Part shown: positions 16,290-24,486 of the stretch, in pieces | Numbering within the stretch: position 1 is the stretch's first letter | Layout: each line of letters begins with the position of its first letter | Assembly (NCBI GenBank): GCA_029838215.1 | Contig: JALGVI010000029.1 | Location: forward strand, 1 to 33,652 | DNA: 33,652 nucleotides | DNA from: Candidatus Helarchaeota archaeon | Lineage (GTDB): Archaea; Asgardarchaeota; Lokiarchaeia; Helarchaeales; RDOG01 | Direction: 5' to 3' | Position numbers and translations under genes: made by a program | The notes under the pieces: generated by a model | Databases searched by the model: none | What the model was told of the DNA's origin: nothing | Seen by the model: the letters and a program-made list of their open reading frames with translations, nothing else

Positions 16290-18056
16290 GTGGTAAAAAT
16301 CGTATCAAAAAAAGTAAAACTCTTGCTATTACTAATTTTTCTGGGTCTAACGCTAACTGGCGTTATCGGTTTAAATTTTTTTCCTGCGAACATCTTAAGA
16401 ACGACACACTACGTTGTTAGAAATGACGGACAGGCAATAGTCTCTTATAATCTATACCAACCGATCGGAATTACTGAGCCTAGACCGGTAATCGTGATGG
16501 GGCACGGCATTATCGTAAGTAAAGAGATGATGACATCTTTTGCGATAGAATTAGCATGGAGAGGGTACATCGTCGTAAATTTGGACTGGTGCGGTCATGG
16601 TCAAACCATTGGAAGCTTAACCGTCTCGGGTCTGGTGAGTGATTTAGAATCAGTTCTTGCCGATATTCCAAATACTGCTCCCATGGCAAACATGTCTGAA
16701 ATCGCCCTTATTGGATATTCCATGGGTGGAATTGCAACTTATGACATTGCAGCTAATAATTCAAATATAAAGGCGTGGGTCGGCGTGGGAACCGCACCAA
16801 ATGATTTTATATCAAACACGAGCAATCCGAAAAATGTTTTGTTGATAATTGGATTGTATGATCAAGTCTTCAGCCCTCTTGAAGTCATACGGCAATCAAT
16901 GGTAAATTTGACGGGAACTCCGGGCGTCGCAGACTTTCAATACGAAGTGTTATATGGCAATATTGCTGATGGAACCGCAAGGCGATTTCACGTCGTCCCT
17001 ACGTCTGAACATCTAATGGTGCCTTGGCATCGAGACTTCATTTCAACGACCACGGATTGGATCGTCCAAACGTTCGACGGCGTGAAGCCAAGTCTCACGA
17101 TTACTGCATATGATGTCAGGTTTGCTTTTCTCATCATCGGTGTTTCTGGATTTACGGGTTTGGCTTTCGTTTCTGCATTACTTCTTGCAGATAAGTTCCG
17201 CATTAGAAAAGAAGAATCTCAAAGATCACAGGAAGAGTGTCTGATTTTAAGGGTGGAAGACATCGAAGCCACGTCTGCGCGATCCTTTATCCTGAAATAC
17301 TACGTGCATGCTTTTCTCTTGATACCTACGATTCTGGTTTTCGCCGTTCTCTTCTTAGTTCCATTACTGTTCTCCGCGTTACTAGGTGCACTTTTTGGTT
17401 GCTTGGGAATAAATATTCTAATATTTTGCTGGCGATTGACAAAAAAGTCAAATCGATCCATCAAGTCGATATTCAAGGAAAATTTGTTCCAAGAACCAAA
17501 AATATGGCTGTATTCCGTGATTCTCACTTCAATATTTTTCTTCGGTTATTATTCCACTATCGGACTTAATTATCTTGGATTTGTCTCATCGCTGCAAAGA
17601 ATTCCATTCGTCATTCTATATTGCTTCTTGGCTTTCGTGCTATTCTTCATCATTTTCGTTTTCCTTCAGAAAGCCCTGGTGCCGTTATTGGATGAAAAAC
17701 TAAAAATCAAGAATACTTCGGTTAAATACATTGCGACATCCTTGATCAACTTTTTGCTGATATATTCGTGGTTCCTTCCTGTAGTTCTCATTCCCTGCAT
17801 TATAATGAACGATTATTTCGTTGCATTGATCTTAGTTTTTCTATTCCCCATCATTTTATCTTTGGCTTTCTTCAGCACATATATCGAAAAATTAACCGGT
17901 TCCGTGATACCCTCTGTACTGATTTCAGCTTTGGTCTTGGGTTTTCTAATGACTGCAATGTCGCCTCTCATCATCGACCCACTTGGAACTTTAGTAGATG
18001 CTCTTGCTTGGGCAGAGTCAAGAGGTCTGATCAACTTCGCCTTCCTAATATTTTAA
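16290..18056 (+). CDS. Membrane-anchored alpha/beta hydrolase fused to a multi-helix membrane domain
   Basis: About 588 residues. MVKIVSKKVK is followed by a hydrophobic helix (about 11-28), then an alpha/beta hydrolase domain with the oxyanion block VIVMGHGIIVS, nucleophile Ser144 in GYSMGG, Asp in LIIGLYDQVFSP and His in SEHLMVP. The C-terminal half, from about residue 275, contains roughly seven hydrophobic helices. The single N-terminal helix and the re-entry at the C-terminal half suggest that the hydrolase faces outside, but topology was not computed. Substrate unknown: lipid, ester or peptide are all possible. Divergent from the acyl-CoA synthetase, so lipid hydrolysis feeding that enzyme is a reasonable guess. 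Confidence 0.75.
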   Translation: MVKIVSKKVKLLLLLIFLGLTLTGVIGLNFFPANILRTTHYVVRNDGQAIVSYNLYQPIGITEPRPVIVMGHGIIVSKEMMTSFAIELAWRGYIVVNLDWCGHGQTIGSLTVSGLVSDLESVLADIPNTAPMANMSEIALIGYSMGGIATYDIAANNSNIKAWVGVGTAPNDFISNTSNPKNVLLIIGLYDQVFSPLEVIRQSMVNLTGTPGVADFQYEVLYGNIADGTARRFHVVPTSEHLMVPWHRDFISTTTDWIVQTFDGVKPSLTITAYDVRFAFLIIGVSGFTGLAFVSALLLADKFRIRKEESQRSQEECLILRVEDIEATSARSFILKYYVHAFLLIPTILVFAVLFLVPLLFSALLGALFGCLGINILIFCWRLTKKSNRSIKSIFKENLFQEPKIWLYSVILTSIFFFGYYSTIGLNYLGFVSSLQRIPFVILYCFLAFVLFFIIFVFLQKALVPLLDEKLKIKNTSVKYIATSLINFLLIYSWFLPVVLIPCIIMNDYFVALILVFLFPIILSLAFFSTYIEKLTGSVIPSVLISALVLGFLMTAMSPLIIDPLGTLVDALAWAESRGLINFAFLIF

Positions 18057-18367
18057 ACAAGTTAGAATCGAATGAATTTCAAGTGGTTTAATATATCTGT
18101 GCCAAGAAATATGAAAATAAACTGGGCATGCGCAATAAACCATTTGATTCTCCTTTTTTTTTAAAATTGAACGTGTTTTTCGGATGAATTTTTTCTTGAT
18201 TTGTTTCTCCCGAAGTCATCATGAGCGAATTCGTAAATTGCTCTCATGTATGTTTTTTATGTTATCATTGATTACATCCAAAAAATATGCTCAATTTTAA
18301 TACCGATAATGAAACTCACATATTCTATAATAATAAGGAATGTATATGTCAATCTGGGGGTTGGTCG
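18057..18367 (+). other. Intergenic stretch with terminator and weak promoter signals
   Basis: No gene is supported in these 311 bases. A T9 tract at 18154-18162 follows a partial inverted repeat (CAAGTGGTTTAAT near 18079 against AATAAACCATTTG near 18134) and probably ends the hydrolase transcript. TATA-like TTTTTTAT (18252-18259) and TTTTAATA (18296-18303) could drive the carbonic anhydrase operon. Confidence 0.4.
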
Positions 18368-19318
18368 ATGATAACCAATGAAATACAGAATGAAATTTCT
18401 CAACTGTTCCTGAAATATGAACATTCAAGATACAATTTCGAGGATCTCAAGCTCATTTATGAACGACTTTCGGGAATTCCCGAATTGAATAAATTTTTCT
18501 TTTACGACCTTTTCAAAATGGCACTAGATCTTTTCATTTCTGGTCAGCAAGCTCAAGCAATGAAAATGATCCTGCAAATTGTTTCAATTGCACACGTGCC
18601 TGAAGAAGAGAAAAAATTACTGAAGCAAGAAATAATCACGACATTTTGCGGAGTTGAGCAAATGCACGAAAAAGAATTGACTGATTTTGAAGATCTAATT
18701 AAAGAACAGCATTTTTACTTTGAAGATGAGGAAAAACCTCTTGAATTGATGGAAAAGAGAGAGAATGAGATCGTGTCTGAGATGCTACAAAGAGCGAATA
18801 ATTATCAAATGATTTCATTTTCTAGAGAAACCGAAGGGATACTCGGTCCCAGTCCTATTAAGAAAATTGCCTTCGTGACATGCATGGATTGCCGAGTGGA
18901 CCTCGAAAGAATCTTTAATCTAAAACCAGGTGAGGCAATCATAATTCGCAATGCAGGAAATATCACGAACCTGGGAACTCTACGTTCGCTACTCTTGGCT
19001 GTTTATGAACTTAACGTGGAAATCATTTTCATCATTGGGCATTCTGATTGCGGAGCCAAGGCGACTGAAAAGGATTTAACTAATCTTCTTGAAAAAATGG
19101 CAAAAAAATTGAATTTGAAAACTGAAGAAGTCCTGTCATTGCTTTACATTGATAATCTAAAAGAATTCAAGTACATGCTTAATCCGATACAGGACGAAAA
19201 ATCCAACGTAAAAAAAGGCGTGAAATATTTACGCGATAAAGGGATATTCCCTGACAATATAATCATCAAAGGTTTTCTCTATGATGTAAAAACAGGGAGG
19301 CTCGAGGAAGTGCGTTAA
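18368..19318 (+). CDS. Beta-class carbonic anhydrase-like protein with N-terminal extension
   Basis: A 316-residue protein whose second half is a beta-carbonic anhydrase. Zinc ligands are Cys172, His225 and Cys228 (TCMDCRVD and GHSDCG), with the Asp174-Arg176 dyad and the IRNAGN loop. It would interconvert CO2 and bicarbonate. The first 140 residues are acidic and helical, with no family I recognise. GGGGGTTGGT just before the ATG at 18368 favours this start; an ATG at 18287 is also open and could be leaderless. NfeD- and flotillin-like genes follow at 3 and 18 bases, so a membrane-associated complex is possible. Some proteins of this fold act on CS2 or COS instead. Confidence 0.82.
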   Translation: MITNEIQNEISQLFLKYEHSRYNFEDLKLIYERLSGIPELNKFFFYDLFKMALDLFISGQQAQAMKMILQIVSIAHVPEEEKKLLKQEIITTFCGVEQMHEKELTDFEDLIKEQHFYFEDEEKPLELMEKRENEIVSEMLQRANNYQMISFSRETEGILGPSPIKKIAFVTCMDCRVDLERIFNLKPGEAIIIRNAGNITNLGTLRSLLLAVYELNVEIIFIIGHSDCGAKATEKDLTNLLEKMAKKLNLKTEEVLSLLYIDNLKEFKYMLNPIQDEKSNVKKGVKYLRDKGIFPDNIIIKGFLYDVKTGRLEEVR

Positions 19319-19321
19319 GCC

Positions 19322-20101
19322 ATGTTCACGCCTTTAGATTTAATAATGGGAGGAATATCTCTCGGAATTTTATTCTTTGGAATCTTCATGGTATTTGGTA
19401 CTTATATAATTAGCCAATTACTAGAACACGGAGATGTTGCAACAAGCTCTGAAACTGATCATGATTTCGATCATGACCTCGATCACGACGTGGACCACGA
19501 TTTTGATCACGGGCTCGATCACGACGTGGACCACGATTTTGATCACGGGCTCGATCACGACGTGGACCACGATTTCGACCACGGGCTCGATCACGACATG
19601 GATCATCACTTAAGTGATGGTAGCGTGAGCCACGACTGTTCCGACCCAATTAATGTGACTGACGTAGACTTAGATTCAAGTCCGCACACGTTTGAGTTTT
19701 CAAAGACACCTCTTGGAGCACTTTTGGGAACCATTCTCCTCTCCTATGGCGGAATTGGAATCTTGATGTATTTTTTCCTTCCAACCATTCCAATTTTTTT
19801 CAGGATTTTAACTCACGTGCTAATTGTCATTGCAATAACATGGATTTTTTCAAGATTATTCAAGAAACTATTCCTCGAAACGGGCACGTTCATAACCCTG
19901 AGATCCTTGATAGGAACTCAAGTCACTGCAACAACGGATATCGTGCATGATTTTGGCGAGATCCGCGTCCGAACCATTGCGGGCTTTAAGAGATATCCTG
20001 CTCGACCGTATTTCAAGGAAAAGAAATTCCCCAAGGGTGAGTTATTGTATATTGTAAATGAATTTAATGGATTTGCACTTGTAAATGATGAATATAGATA
20101 A
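19322..20101 (+). CDS. NfeD/YuaF-like membrane protein with His/Asp repeat loop
   Basis: A 259-residue membrane protein. Helices lie at about 9-31, 131-153 and 157-178; residues 188-257 form a strand-rich domain like the OB-fold of NfeD proteins (GTQVTATTDIV, GEIRVR, GELLYIVN). Residues 46-97, between the first two helices, consist of 13 DHxx units, giving a very dense His/Asp loop likely to bind divalent metal. NfeD proteins pair with SPFH/flotillin proteins, and the next gene is one. The DHxx loop is not part of the known family. Which side of the membrane it faces is undetermined. Confidence 0.75.
   Translation: MFTPLDLIMGGISLGILFFGIFMVFGTYIISQLLEHGDVATSSETDHDFDHDLDHDVDHDFDHGLDHDVDHDFDHGLDHDVDHDFDHGLDHDMDHHLSDGSVSHDCSDPINVTDVDLDSSPHTFEFSKTPLGALLGTILLSYGGIGILMYFFLPTIPIFFRILTHVLIVIAITWIFSRLFKKLFLETGTFITLRSLIGTQVTATTDIVHDFGEIRVRTIAGFKRYPARPYFKEKKFPKGELLYIVNEFNGFALVNDEYR
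19457..19612 (+). repeat. Tandem repeat encoding DHxx units (12-base unit, 36-base higher-order unit)
   Basis: Thirteen 12-base units encode Asp-His-x-x. Within them a 36-base unit (DHDVDHDFDHGL) occurs three times in a row at 19481, 19517 and 19553. The first two copies are identical and the third differs at two bases. The near-identity points to recent unequal exchange or slippage. Confidence 0.92.
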
Positions 20102-20119
20102 AAAAAGGAGGTTTTAAAA

Positions 20120-21454
20120 ATGATAGTAAATTTTGCGCTGATTGGGGTTGGTGCAGGCCTTGCATTCCTCATCGGAATGCTCGTTTTAGCCATTTTAATT
20201 TTCGTGAAGAAATATATCGCCATCTACCCCCCAATGGTCTTCTTCGTCCATTTACGACGCGGAAAACCAATTGCACAAGGCGAAGGCGGAATGGTCATCC
20301 GCGTTCCTTTCTTTGATAAGGTTTTGACCATTGATAAAACTGTCCAGCAACTTAACATCGATTCGGAAGAAGTGCTTTCGAAAGAGAAACAAAAGATTTC
20401 ACTGCGAACAGTGGTTCAATGGCAAGCCATTGATGCAATTTCGACCATAAATAACGTAAAATGGCACGAAATTCCAAAGCTCATTCGAGCAATAATTGAG
20501 TCCGTCATTCGGACGACGTGTGCCCAGCTACGAGTTGAAGAAATACTTGAAGAACGGCAGAAAATTATAGATGCCATCAAGAAAGAGCTTCTAGAAATCA
20601 CAAAGGATTGGGGCGTCGCCATAATAACCGTCGAAATACCTGATGTCGATGTTATAAATGCGGAATTTCTGAAGGACATGTCCCGTCCTCGAGAAGCTGA
20701 AATGAAAAGAAAGGCCGAGTTAGCCGAGATCGAACGTGATCAAATAACACAAGTCAAGGAAGTTGAGCGACAACGAACCGTTAAACTACAACAAATTGCA
20801 ATGAGCAAGGAAACTGGAGTTAATGACCAAATAAAACTTAGAGACATTCAAGAAAATGAAAAAGAAAGGGAACTTTCAGTCCTCGAAATTGAAATGAAAA
20901 AACGAGTACTTCAAAAAGAATACGAAAAAAGACAAGCCGAAATTGAAGCCGAGAAAATCAAGAACATCAGGATGAAACAAGCGGAAGCCGAAAGATATCA
21001 AAAAATCACGGGGATCGCTGAAGCAGAAGCCGAAAAGATACGATTGGTTGCCGAAAGTGAAGCCGCGAAAATCCTGAAAATCGCAAAAGCAGAAGCAGAA
21101 GGAATGCGCCTGAAAATAAATGCACTGAATGAATATACTCCACAGGCATTAAAGGCCGAGTTGATTAAAATCCTACCAAAGATATATGAGAACATCTCAA
21201 TTGGGGATATAACGCTTTTTTCAACCGATGGGAACGGAAAAACTGATGGCGATGGTGGAAACTCGGCATATCAATTGTACGGACAGGTATTATTGCCAAC
21301 CGTTCTAATTTCAAAGATTCTGGGTCTAAACGGTGAAGACACTCTGACCACCATCTTGGGCAATAATGTCACTGAAGCAATGGGTGGAAATGGCGAAAAA
21401 AATAAAAGCGGACTCAAGAAACACGCAATTGTACCTGTACCTAAATCGTCATAA
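20120..21454 (+). CDS. Flotillin-like SPFH/Band 7 protein
   Basis: A 444-residue protein with an N-terminal membrane helix (about 5-30), an SPFH domain (about 35-200: GEGGMVIRVPFFDKVLTID, ISLRTVVQWQ, WGVAIITVEIPDV) and a long charged coiled coil (about 200-350) rich in EAE/KAE repeats, then a Gly-rich tail. This is the flotillin (YuaG/FloT) layout: membrane microdomain scaffolds. A near-perfect Shine-Dalgarno AAGGAGGT (20105-20112) sits 7 bases before the ATG. It is the third gene of a carbonic anhydrase-NfeD-flotillin operon. HflK/stomatin relatives are alternatives but the long coiled coil and the NfeD partner favour flotillin. Confidence 0.88.
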   Translation: MIVNFALIGVGAGLAFLIGMLVLAILIFVKKYIAIYPPMVFFVHLRRGKPIAQGEGGMVIRVPFFDKVLTIDKTVQQLNIDSEEVLSKEKQKISLRTVVQWQAIDAISTINNVKWHEIPKLIRAIIESVIRTTCAQLRVEEILEERQKIIDAIKKELLEITKDWGVAIITVEIPDVDVINAEFLKDMSRPREAEMKRKAELAEIERDQITQVKEVERQRTVKLQQIAMSKETGVNDQIKLRDIQENEKERELSVLEIEMKKRVLQKEYEKRQAEIEAEKIKNIRMKQAEAERYQKITGIAEAEAEKIRLVAESEAAKILKIAKAEAEGMRLKINALNEYTPQALKAELIKILPKIYENISIGDITLFSTDGNGKTDGDGGNSAYQLYGQVLLPTVLISKILGLNGEDTLTTILGNNVTEAMGGNGEKNKSGLKKHAIVPVPKSS

Positions 21455-21468
21455 ATCACCAAACTATC

Positions 21469-21476
21469 TTTTTTTT
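21469..21476 (+). terminator. T8 tract after flotillin gene
   Basis: Eight T residues begin 15 bases after the flotillin stop, followed by another short T run. Likely archaeal terminator. Confidence 0.45.
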
Positions 21477-21666
21477 AAGTTTTTAAGGCTTATTTAAGCA
21501 ATAGACTTCATTTAATGAACCAATTCTCATGAACTCACGATTTTTCGATGAGAATGAAATTTTTTTCTCTTATTTTAAAAACAACAGTTATCAACAATTT
21601 TTTAAAGATGAAAGAACAAGATTTTCAAAGAAAGATGGACGGATTTCAAGTTTAAAGGTGATGAAC

Positions 21667-22206
21667 ATGGGGAATGCAGCGAAGCACCACGTGCGAAAAA
21701 TCACGATCATTGGTGATTATGCCGTTGGAAAAACCAGCTTGCTCGCAAATTATATCGAGAAAAAATTCAGTTTCGATTATAAACCATCGATTGGTGTAAA
21801 TATCACCACGAAGGAATTTAAGCATCCAACTAAGAATGAATTCTGTGCAGTCAACTTCTGGGATATTGCGGGTCAGGAGTTATTTTCCAATCTTCGTGCT
21901 CAATTTTATGAAGGATCGGATGCTTGTGCAATAGTATTTGACTGCACGAGAAAGGAAACTTTCATGAACGCCAAGATCTGGTTTAGGAACCTACAAGTAT
22001 ACGATCAGGATTTAGGACTTGAGAAGATTATCTTAATAGGTAATAAGGCAGATCTTCAATCCGAAAGAGTCGTAACCATGGAAGAGATTCAGGCTTTATC
22101 AATGGAGTTGGGAATTATTTATGTTGAGACTTCTGCCCTAACCTGCCAAAACGTGAACTATGCATTCGAGAGCCTGATAAGACAAGTACTTCCTTGGGAA
22201 GCCTAA
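21667..22206 (+). CDS. Rab/Ras-like small GTPase
   Basis: A 179-residue GTPase with all five G motifs: GDYAVGKTS (16-24), switch I KPSIGVNITTKEF (Ser41 in place of the usual Thr), WDIAGQE (65-71, catalytic Gln70), NKAD (126-129) and TSAL (155-158). It is close to eukaryotic Rab proteins in pattern, a hallmark of Asgard genomes. The C-terminus (LPWEA) has no cysteine, so no prenylation. GGTG followed by ATG at 21667 marks the start; an upstream ATG at 21529 would add 46 low-complexity residues. It converges tail to tail with a longin-like gene, the stop codons overlapping. Confidence 0.9.
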   Translation: MGNAAKHHVRKITIIGDYAVGKTSLLANYIEKKFSFDYKPSIGVNITTKEFKHPTKNEFCAVNFWDIAGQELFSNLRAQFYEGSDACAIVFDCTRKETFMNAKIWFRNLQVYDQDLGLEKIILIGNKADLQSERVVTMEEIQALSMELGIIYVETSALTCQNVNYAFESLIRQVLPWEA

Positions 22207-22811
22207 CTAATTTTAAAAGGAAGCCCTTTCAATAGTTCTCCTTTTTTCCTAAAAAGAACACCCCGTTCTGAATCATCGATCTGAACTATCTGATCATTCT
22301 TGCTCAAGTCCCGTAGAATCATCCAAATTAACACGGTCGGAGGTGGCTGATCAAAGACTGATTTCATGGTTTCTTTTACCTCAGACACGGAAAGCGGTTT
22401 TGAACTTTTTTCTATTGTTTCGTGAACGAGCTTGATATAAGGAAGCTGGTCCAAGAACGAATTCAAATCTTCGAATTGAGTTAAATCTATGGCAACTCCT
22501 TCCTGTCCGATTAAATTGCCGTGTAGTGCAAAAAAACAATCTTTAAATAACTCTAGCAGATATTTTGCCTGCTCTTCATCATCATTCTCATCAATGAAAA
22601 CCGTGAAAGCAATTTTATGAATGATAGAAATTAAAATTCTATGATTGAACATGTTGATGCTCTTTATTGAACCGCCCAGTTCTTCTGCTAAATCTCCAAA
22701 AGCCGCAAGGAGACCGGAGATGATGACCGGATCTCTTTCTTGAAATCCGTAAGACCTTGAAATGAGCAGGTCGCCACCGTGTGTTCTAAAACATAGGAAA
22801 TACTTTAACAT
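22203..22811 (-). CDS. Longin-like protein with C-terminal extension
   Basis: A 202-residue protein. Residues 1-100 follow the longin pattern (MLKYFLCFRTHGGDLLISRSYG, IISGLLAAFGDLAEELGG, ILISIIHKIAFTVFID). The rest (KPLSVSEVKETMKSV, IVQIDDSERGVLF) could be a small helical or winged-helix domain. Longin and roadblock proteins bind small GTPases in Asgard archaea and eukaryotes; the adjacent Rab-like gene is an obvious candidate partner. The TAG stop overlaps the GTPase TAA. Assignment is by pattern only. Confidence 0.62.
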   Translation of the reverse strand: MLKYFLCFRTHGGDLLISRSYGFQERDPVIISGLLAAFGDLAEELGGSIKSINMFNHRILISIIHKIAFTVFIDENDDEEQAKYLLELFKDCFFALHGNLIGQEGVAIDLTQFEDLNSFLDQLPYIKLVHETIEKSSKPLSVSEVKETMKSVFDQPPPTVLIWMILRDLSKNDQIVQIDDSERGVLFRKKGELLKGLPFKIS

Positions 22812-22972
22812 GGTTAATCCACTTTTTTTCTTGGAATTTACTTCGATCCCGTCTGTTTGATTTTGTTCTCAAGTCGTGAAGATAAAGAACAAGTTATAAG
22901 AATTTGTACAAGTAATGAAACAAAAATCATTCGATTTGAAATTTGACTTGATGATTTGGACCTGAATTGAAG

Positions 22973-23521
22973 ATGACAGAGAAGAGCGAGAAGAAATGTT
23001 ACGTTTATTATCAAATGATCCTTGATTTAGATACAATTGATCAAAGTCTACTACCTCGTTTGATCAAATGGTTGAAGGGAAGGGACAAAGTTCTCAAGAT
23101 ACGGGAGATACACGATGAAAGTTTGGATAAGGTCACTCATGTCGTCAATCGAGCCTTTTTAGATGCCCCAGACCCCTACGAGCGAGTGATGCCCGATGAT
23201 TTTAAGGAATTGGGAGAAGAATATGTCATTTTCATCGCGTCCATGTATGGCAAAGATGTCGGAGTTCTCGTCATCCTGCTTAACAAGATGCCCCACCTCG
23301 GTAAAAAAGCCGCTACAATATCGTTAATTGCAGTGATTCCAGAGCGAAAATTTCAAGGAATAAGCACCAGCATGGCAATCCATGCATACAAATGGCTCCG
23401 ATCTCATGACATTCGGTATGTAAAATGTCTTGTCGGTAAAGACAATGAACCCGCGTATCGTTTCATGACTCGTCTTGGATTTAAAAAATATGGCGAAAAA
23501 GAATTTACCATTGACGAATGA
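22973..23521 (+). CDS. GNAT-family N-acetyltransferase
   Basis: A 182-residue protein with the GNAT core in its second half: LIAVIPERKFQGISTSMA (acetyl-CoA pyrophosphate loop, RKFQGIS) and DNEPAYRFMTRLGFKKYGEKEF (motif B). The substrate is unknown. The first 60 residues are an extension not typical of simple GNATs. The ATG at 22973 is preferred over a TTG at 22967; the Shine-Dalgarno signal is weak. Divergent from the longin-like gene with a 161-base gap and no recognised operator. Confidence 0.78.
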   Translation: MTEKSEKKCYVYYQMILDLDTIDQSLLPRLIKWLKGRDKVLKIREIHDESLDKVTHVVNRAFLDAPDPYERVMPDDFKELGEEYVIFIASMYGKDVGVLVILLNKMPHLGKKAATISLIAVIPERKFQGISTSMAIHAYKWLRSHDIRYVKCLVGKDNEPAYRFMTRLGFKKYGEKEFTIDE

Positions 23522-23555
23522 ATTGTTTTAATCAATTAAATAAAAAAAGAAAATG

Positions 23556-24323
23556 TTATTCTTCTTTTGGCACTTCATCAAATTCTAGTTTGAGCATTAT
23601 CCACACTATTATGACCGTGACATAGAATAGAATCATGCCTGATACCCAACTTTCGCCAGTACCCCCGAGTAATGTTAGAAGTACTGAAAAACCCAAGATC
23701 CCGATACCATAAGCAATCACCAACATCATCGCAAGCTTTCCAAAAAAACAAGATGTCATTGTTTTCTTCATGGAATAACCTGATAAGCCCAATGGCACGA
23801 GTAGAATTGAGTCTGGAAGTGGCGTGAGTGCAAATAAGAATATAATGAACGGGACGACAGCAGGACGGTTTTCCATCAAATTGCCCCACTTGTTAACCCT
23901 ATCAACCGTTTCTTCTGCCAATATTTCTCGTCCTCCCCGTCCAATGAAAAAATCAATAATTTCACCCGAAAAATTTCCAAGCGTTCCGATAAATGCTGCC
24001 ATCAACGGATATCCAAAAAATGCGATCGGCCACGGCAAGCCTGCATTTATCCCCCAAAGTGAGATAAAAGAAACTCCAAAGAAGTAAGGAACGGGAATTG
24101 GGATGAGGGCTCCGAGAAAACAGGAAATATAGATGATTAAAAAACCAATCGAACCCATGCTGGGATCGACCTGAGTCCATGTTTGTAAACTAAAGAAAAA
24201 ATCTACGAAAACACCAATTTGTTGATCAAAAACAATGAAAATGATAGTCATAACAACTAAGATGCTCAACGCTACTATTAATCCAACATCGACTTTCGTG
24301 AAGCGTCTATCAAAACGAATCAT
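23556..24323 (-). CDS. DedA/VTT-family membrane protein
   Basis: About 255 residues with some six hydrophobic segments. GALIPIPVPYFFGVSFISLW, the GNFSGEIIDFFIGRGG block and LTPLPDSILLVPLGLSGYS are characteristic of the DedA/SNARE-associated (VTT) family, whose members act as lipid scramblases or undecaprenyl-type carrier flippases. The ATG at 24323 is 11 bases behind GGGAAG; a GTG at 24335 is also open. Confidence 0.75.
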   Translation of the reverse strand: MIRFDRRFTKVDVGLIVALSILVVMTIIFIVFDQQIGVFVDFFFSLQTWTQVDPSMGSIGFLIIYISCFLGALIPIPVPYFFGVSFISLWGINAGLPWPIAFFGYPLMAAFIGTLGNFSGEIIDFFIGRGGREILAEETVDRVNKWGNLMENRPAVVPFIIFLFALTPLPDSILLVPLGLSGYSMKKTMTSCFFGKLAMMLVIAYGIGILGFSVLLTLLGGTGESWVSGMILFYVTVIIVWIMLKLEFDEVPKEE

Positions 24324-24381
24324 TAAGAAGTTCACTTCCCAATAATTTAGTCAAGCCCTTGTAAAGTCTTTTATTTTTTTA

Positions 24382-24397
24382 CTACAAATTATTGTAG
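24382..24397. promoter_or_regulatory. Inverted repeat CTACAAATTATTGTAG between divergent genes
   Basis: A perfect 6-base inverted repeat with a 4-base centre in the gap between the DedA-like and MBL-fold genes. Candidate operator; no regulator known. Confidence 0.4.
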
Positions 24398-24486
24398 ATA
24401 AACATAATTTAGGTCAAATCTTAATAAGTTTAATGTGGTTTGTACTCTTCGAGAGGCATCAATTAAAGAGAGGTGCGTAACAAACA

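Noticed and set aside
17237..17569. Second-frame open reading frames inside the membrane hydrolase gene
   Set aside because: They overlap a gene with clear motifs and hydrophobic helices and have no start signals of their own.
19481..19588. 36-base repeats resembling a CRISPR repeat length
   Set aside because: The units are directly adjacent with no spacers and lie in frame inside a gene.
19410..19649. A minus-strand open frame rich in Arg/Asp opposite the DHxx repeat
   Set aside because: It is a shadow of the tandem repeat: the plus-strand frame has NfeD features, correct spacing and an operon context; the minus frame has none.
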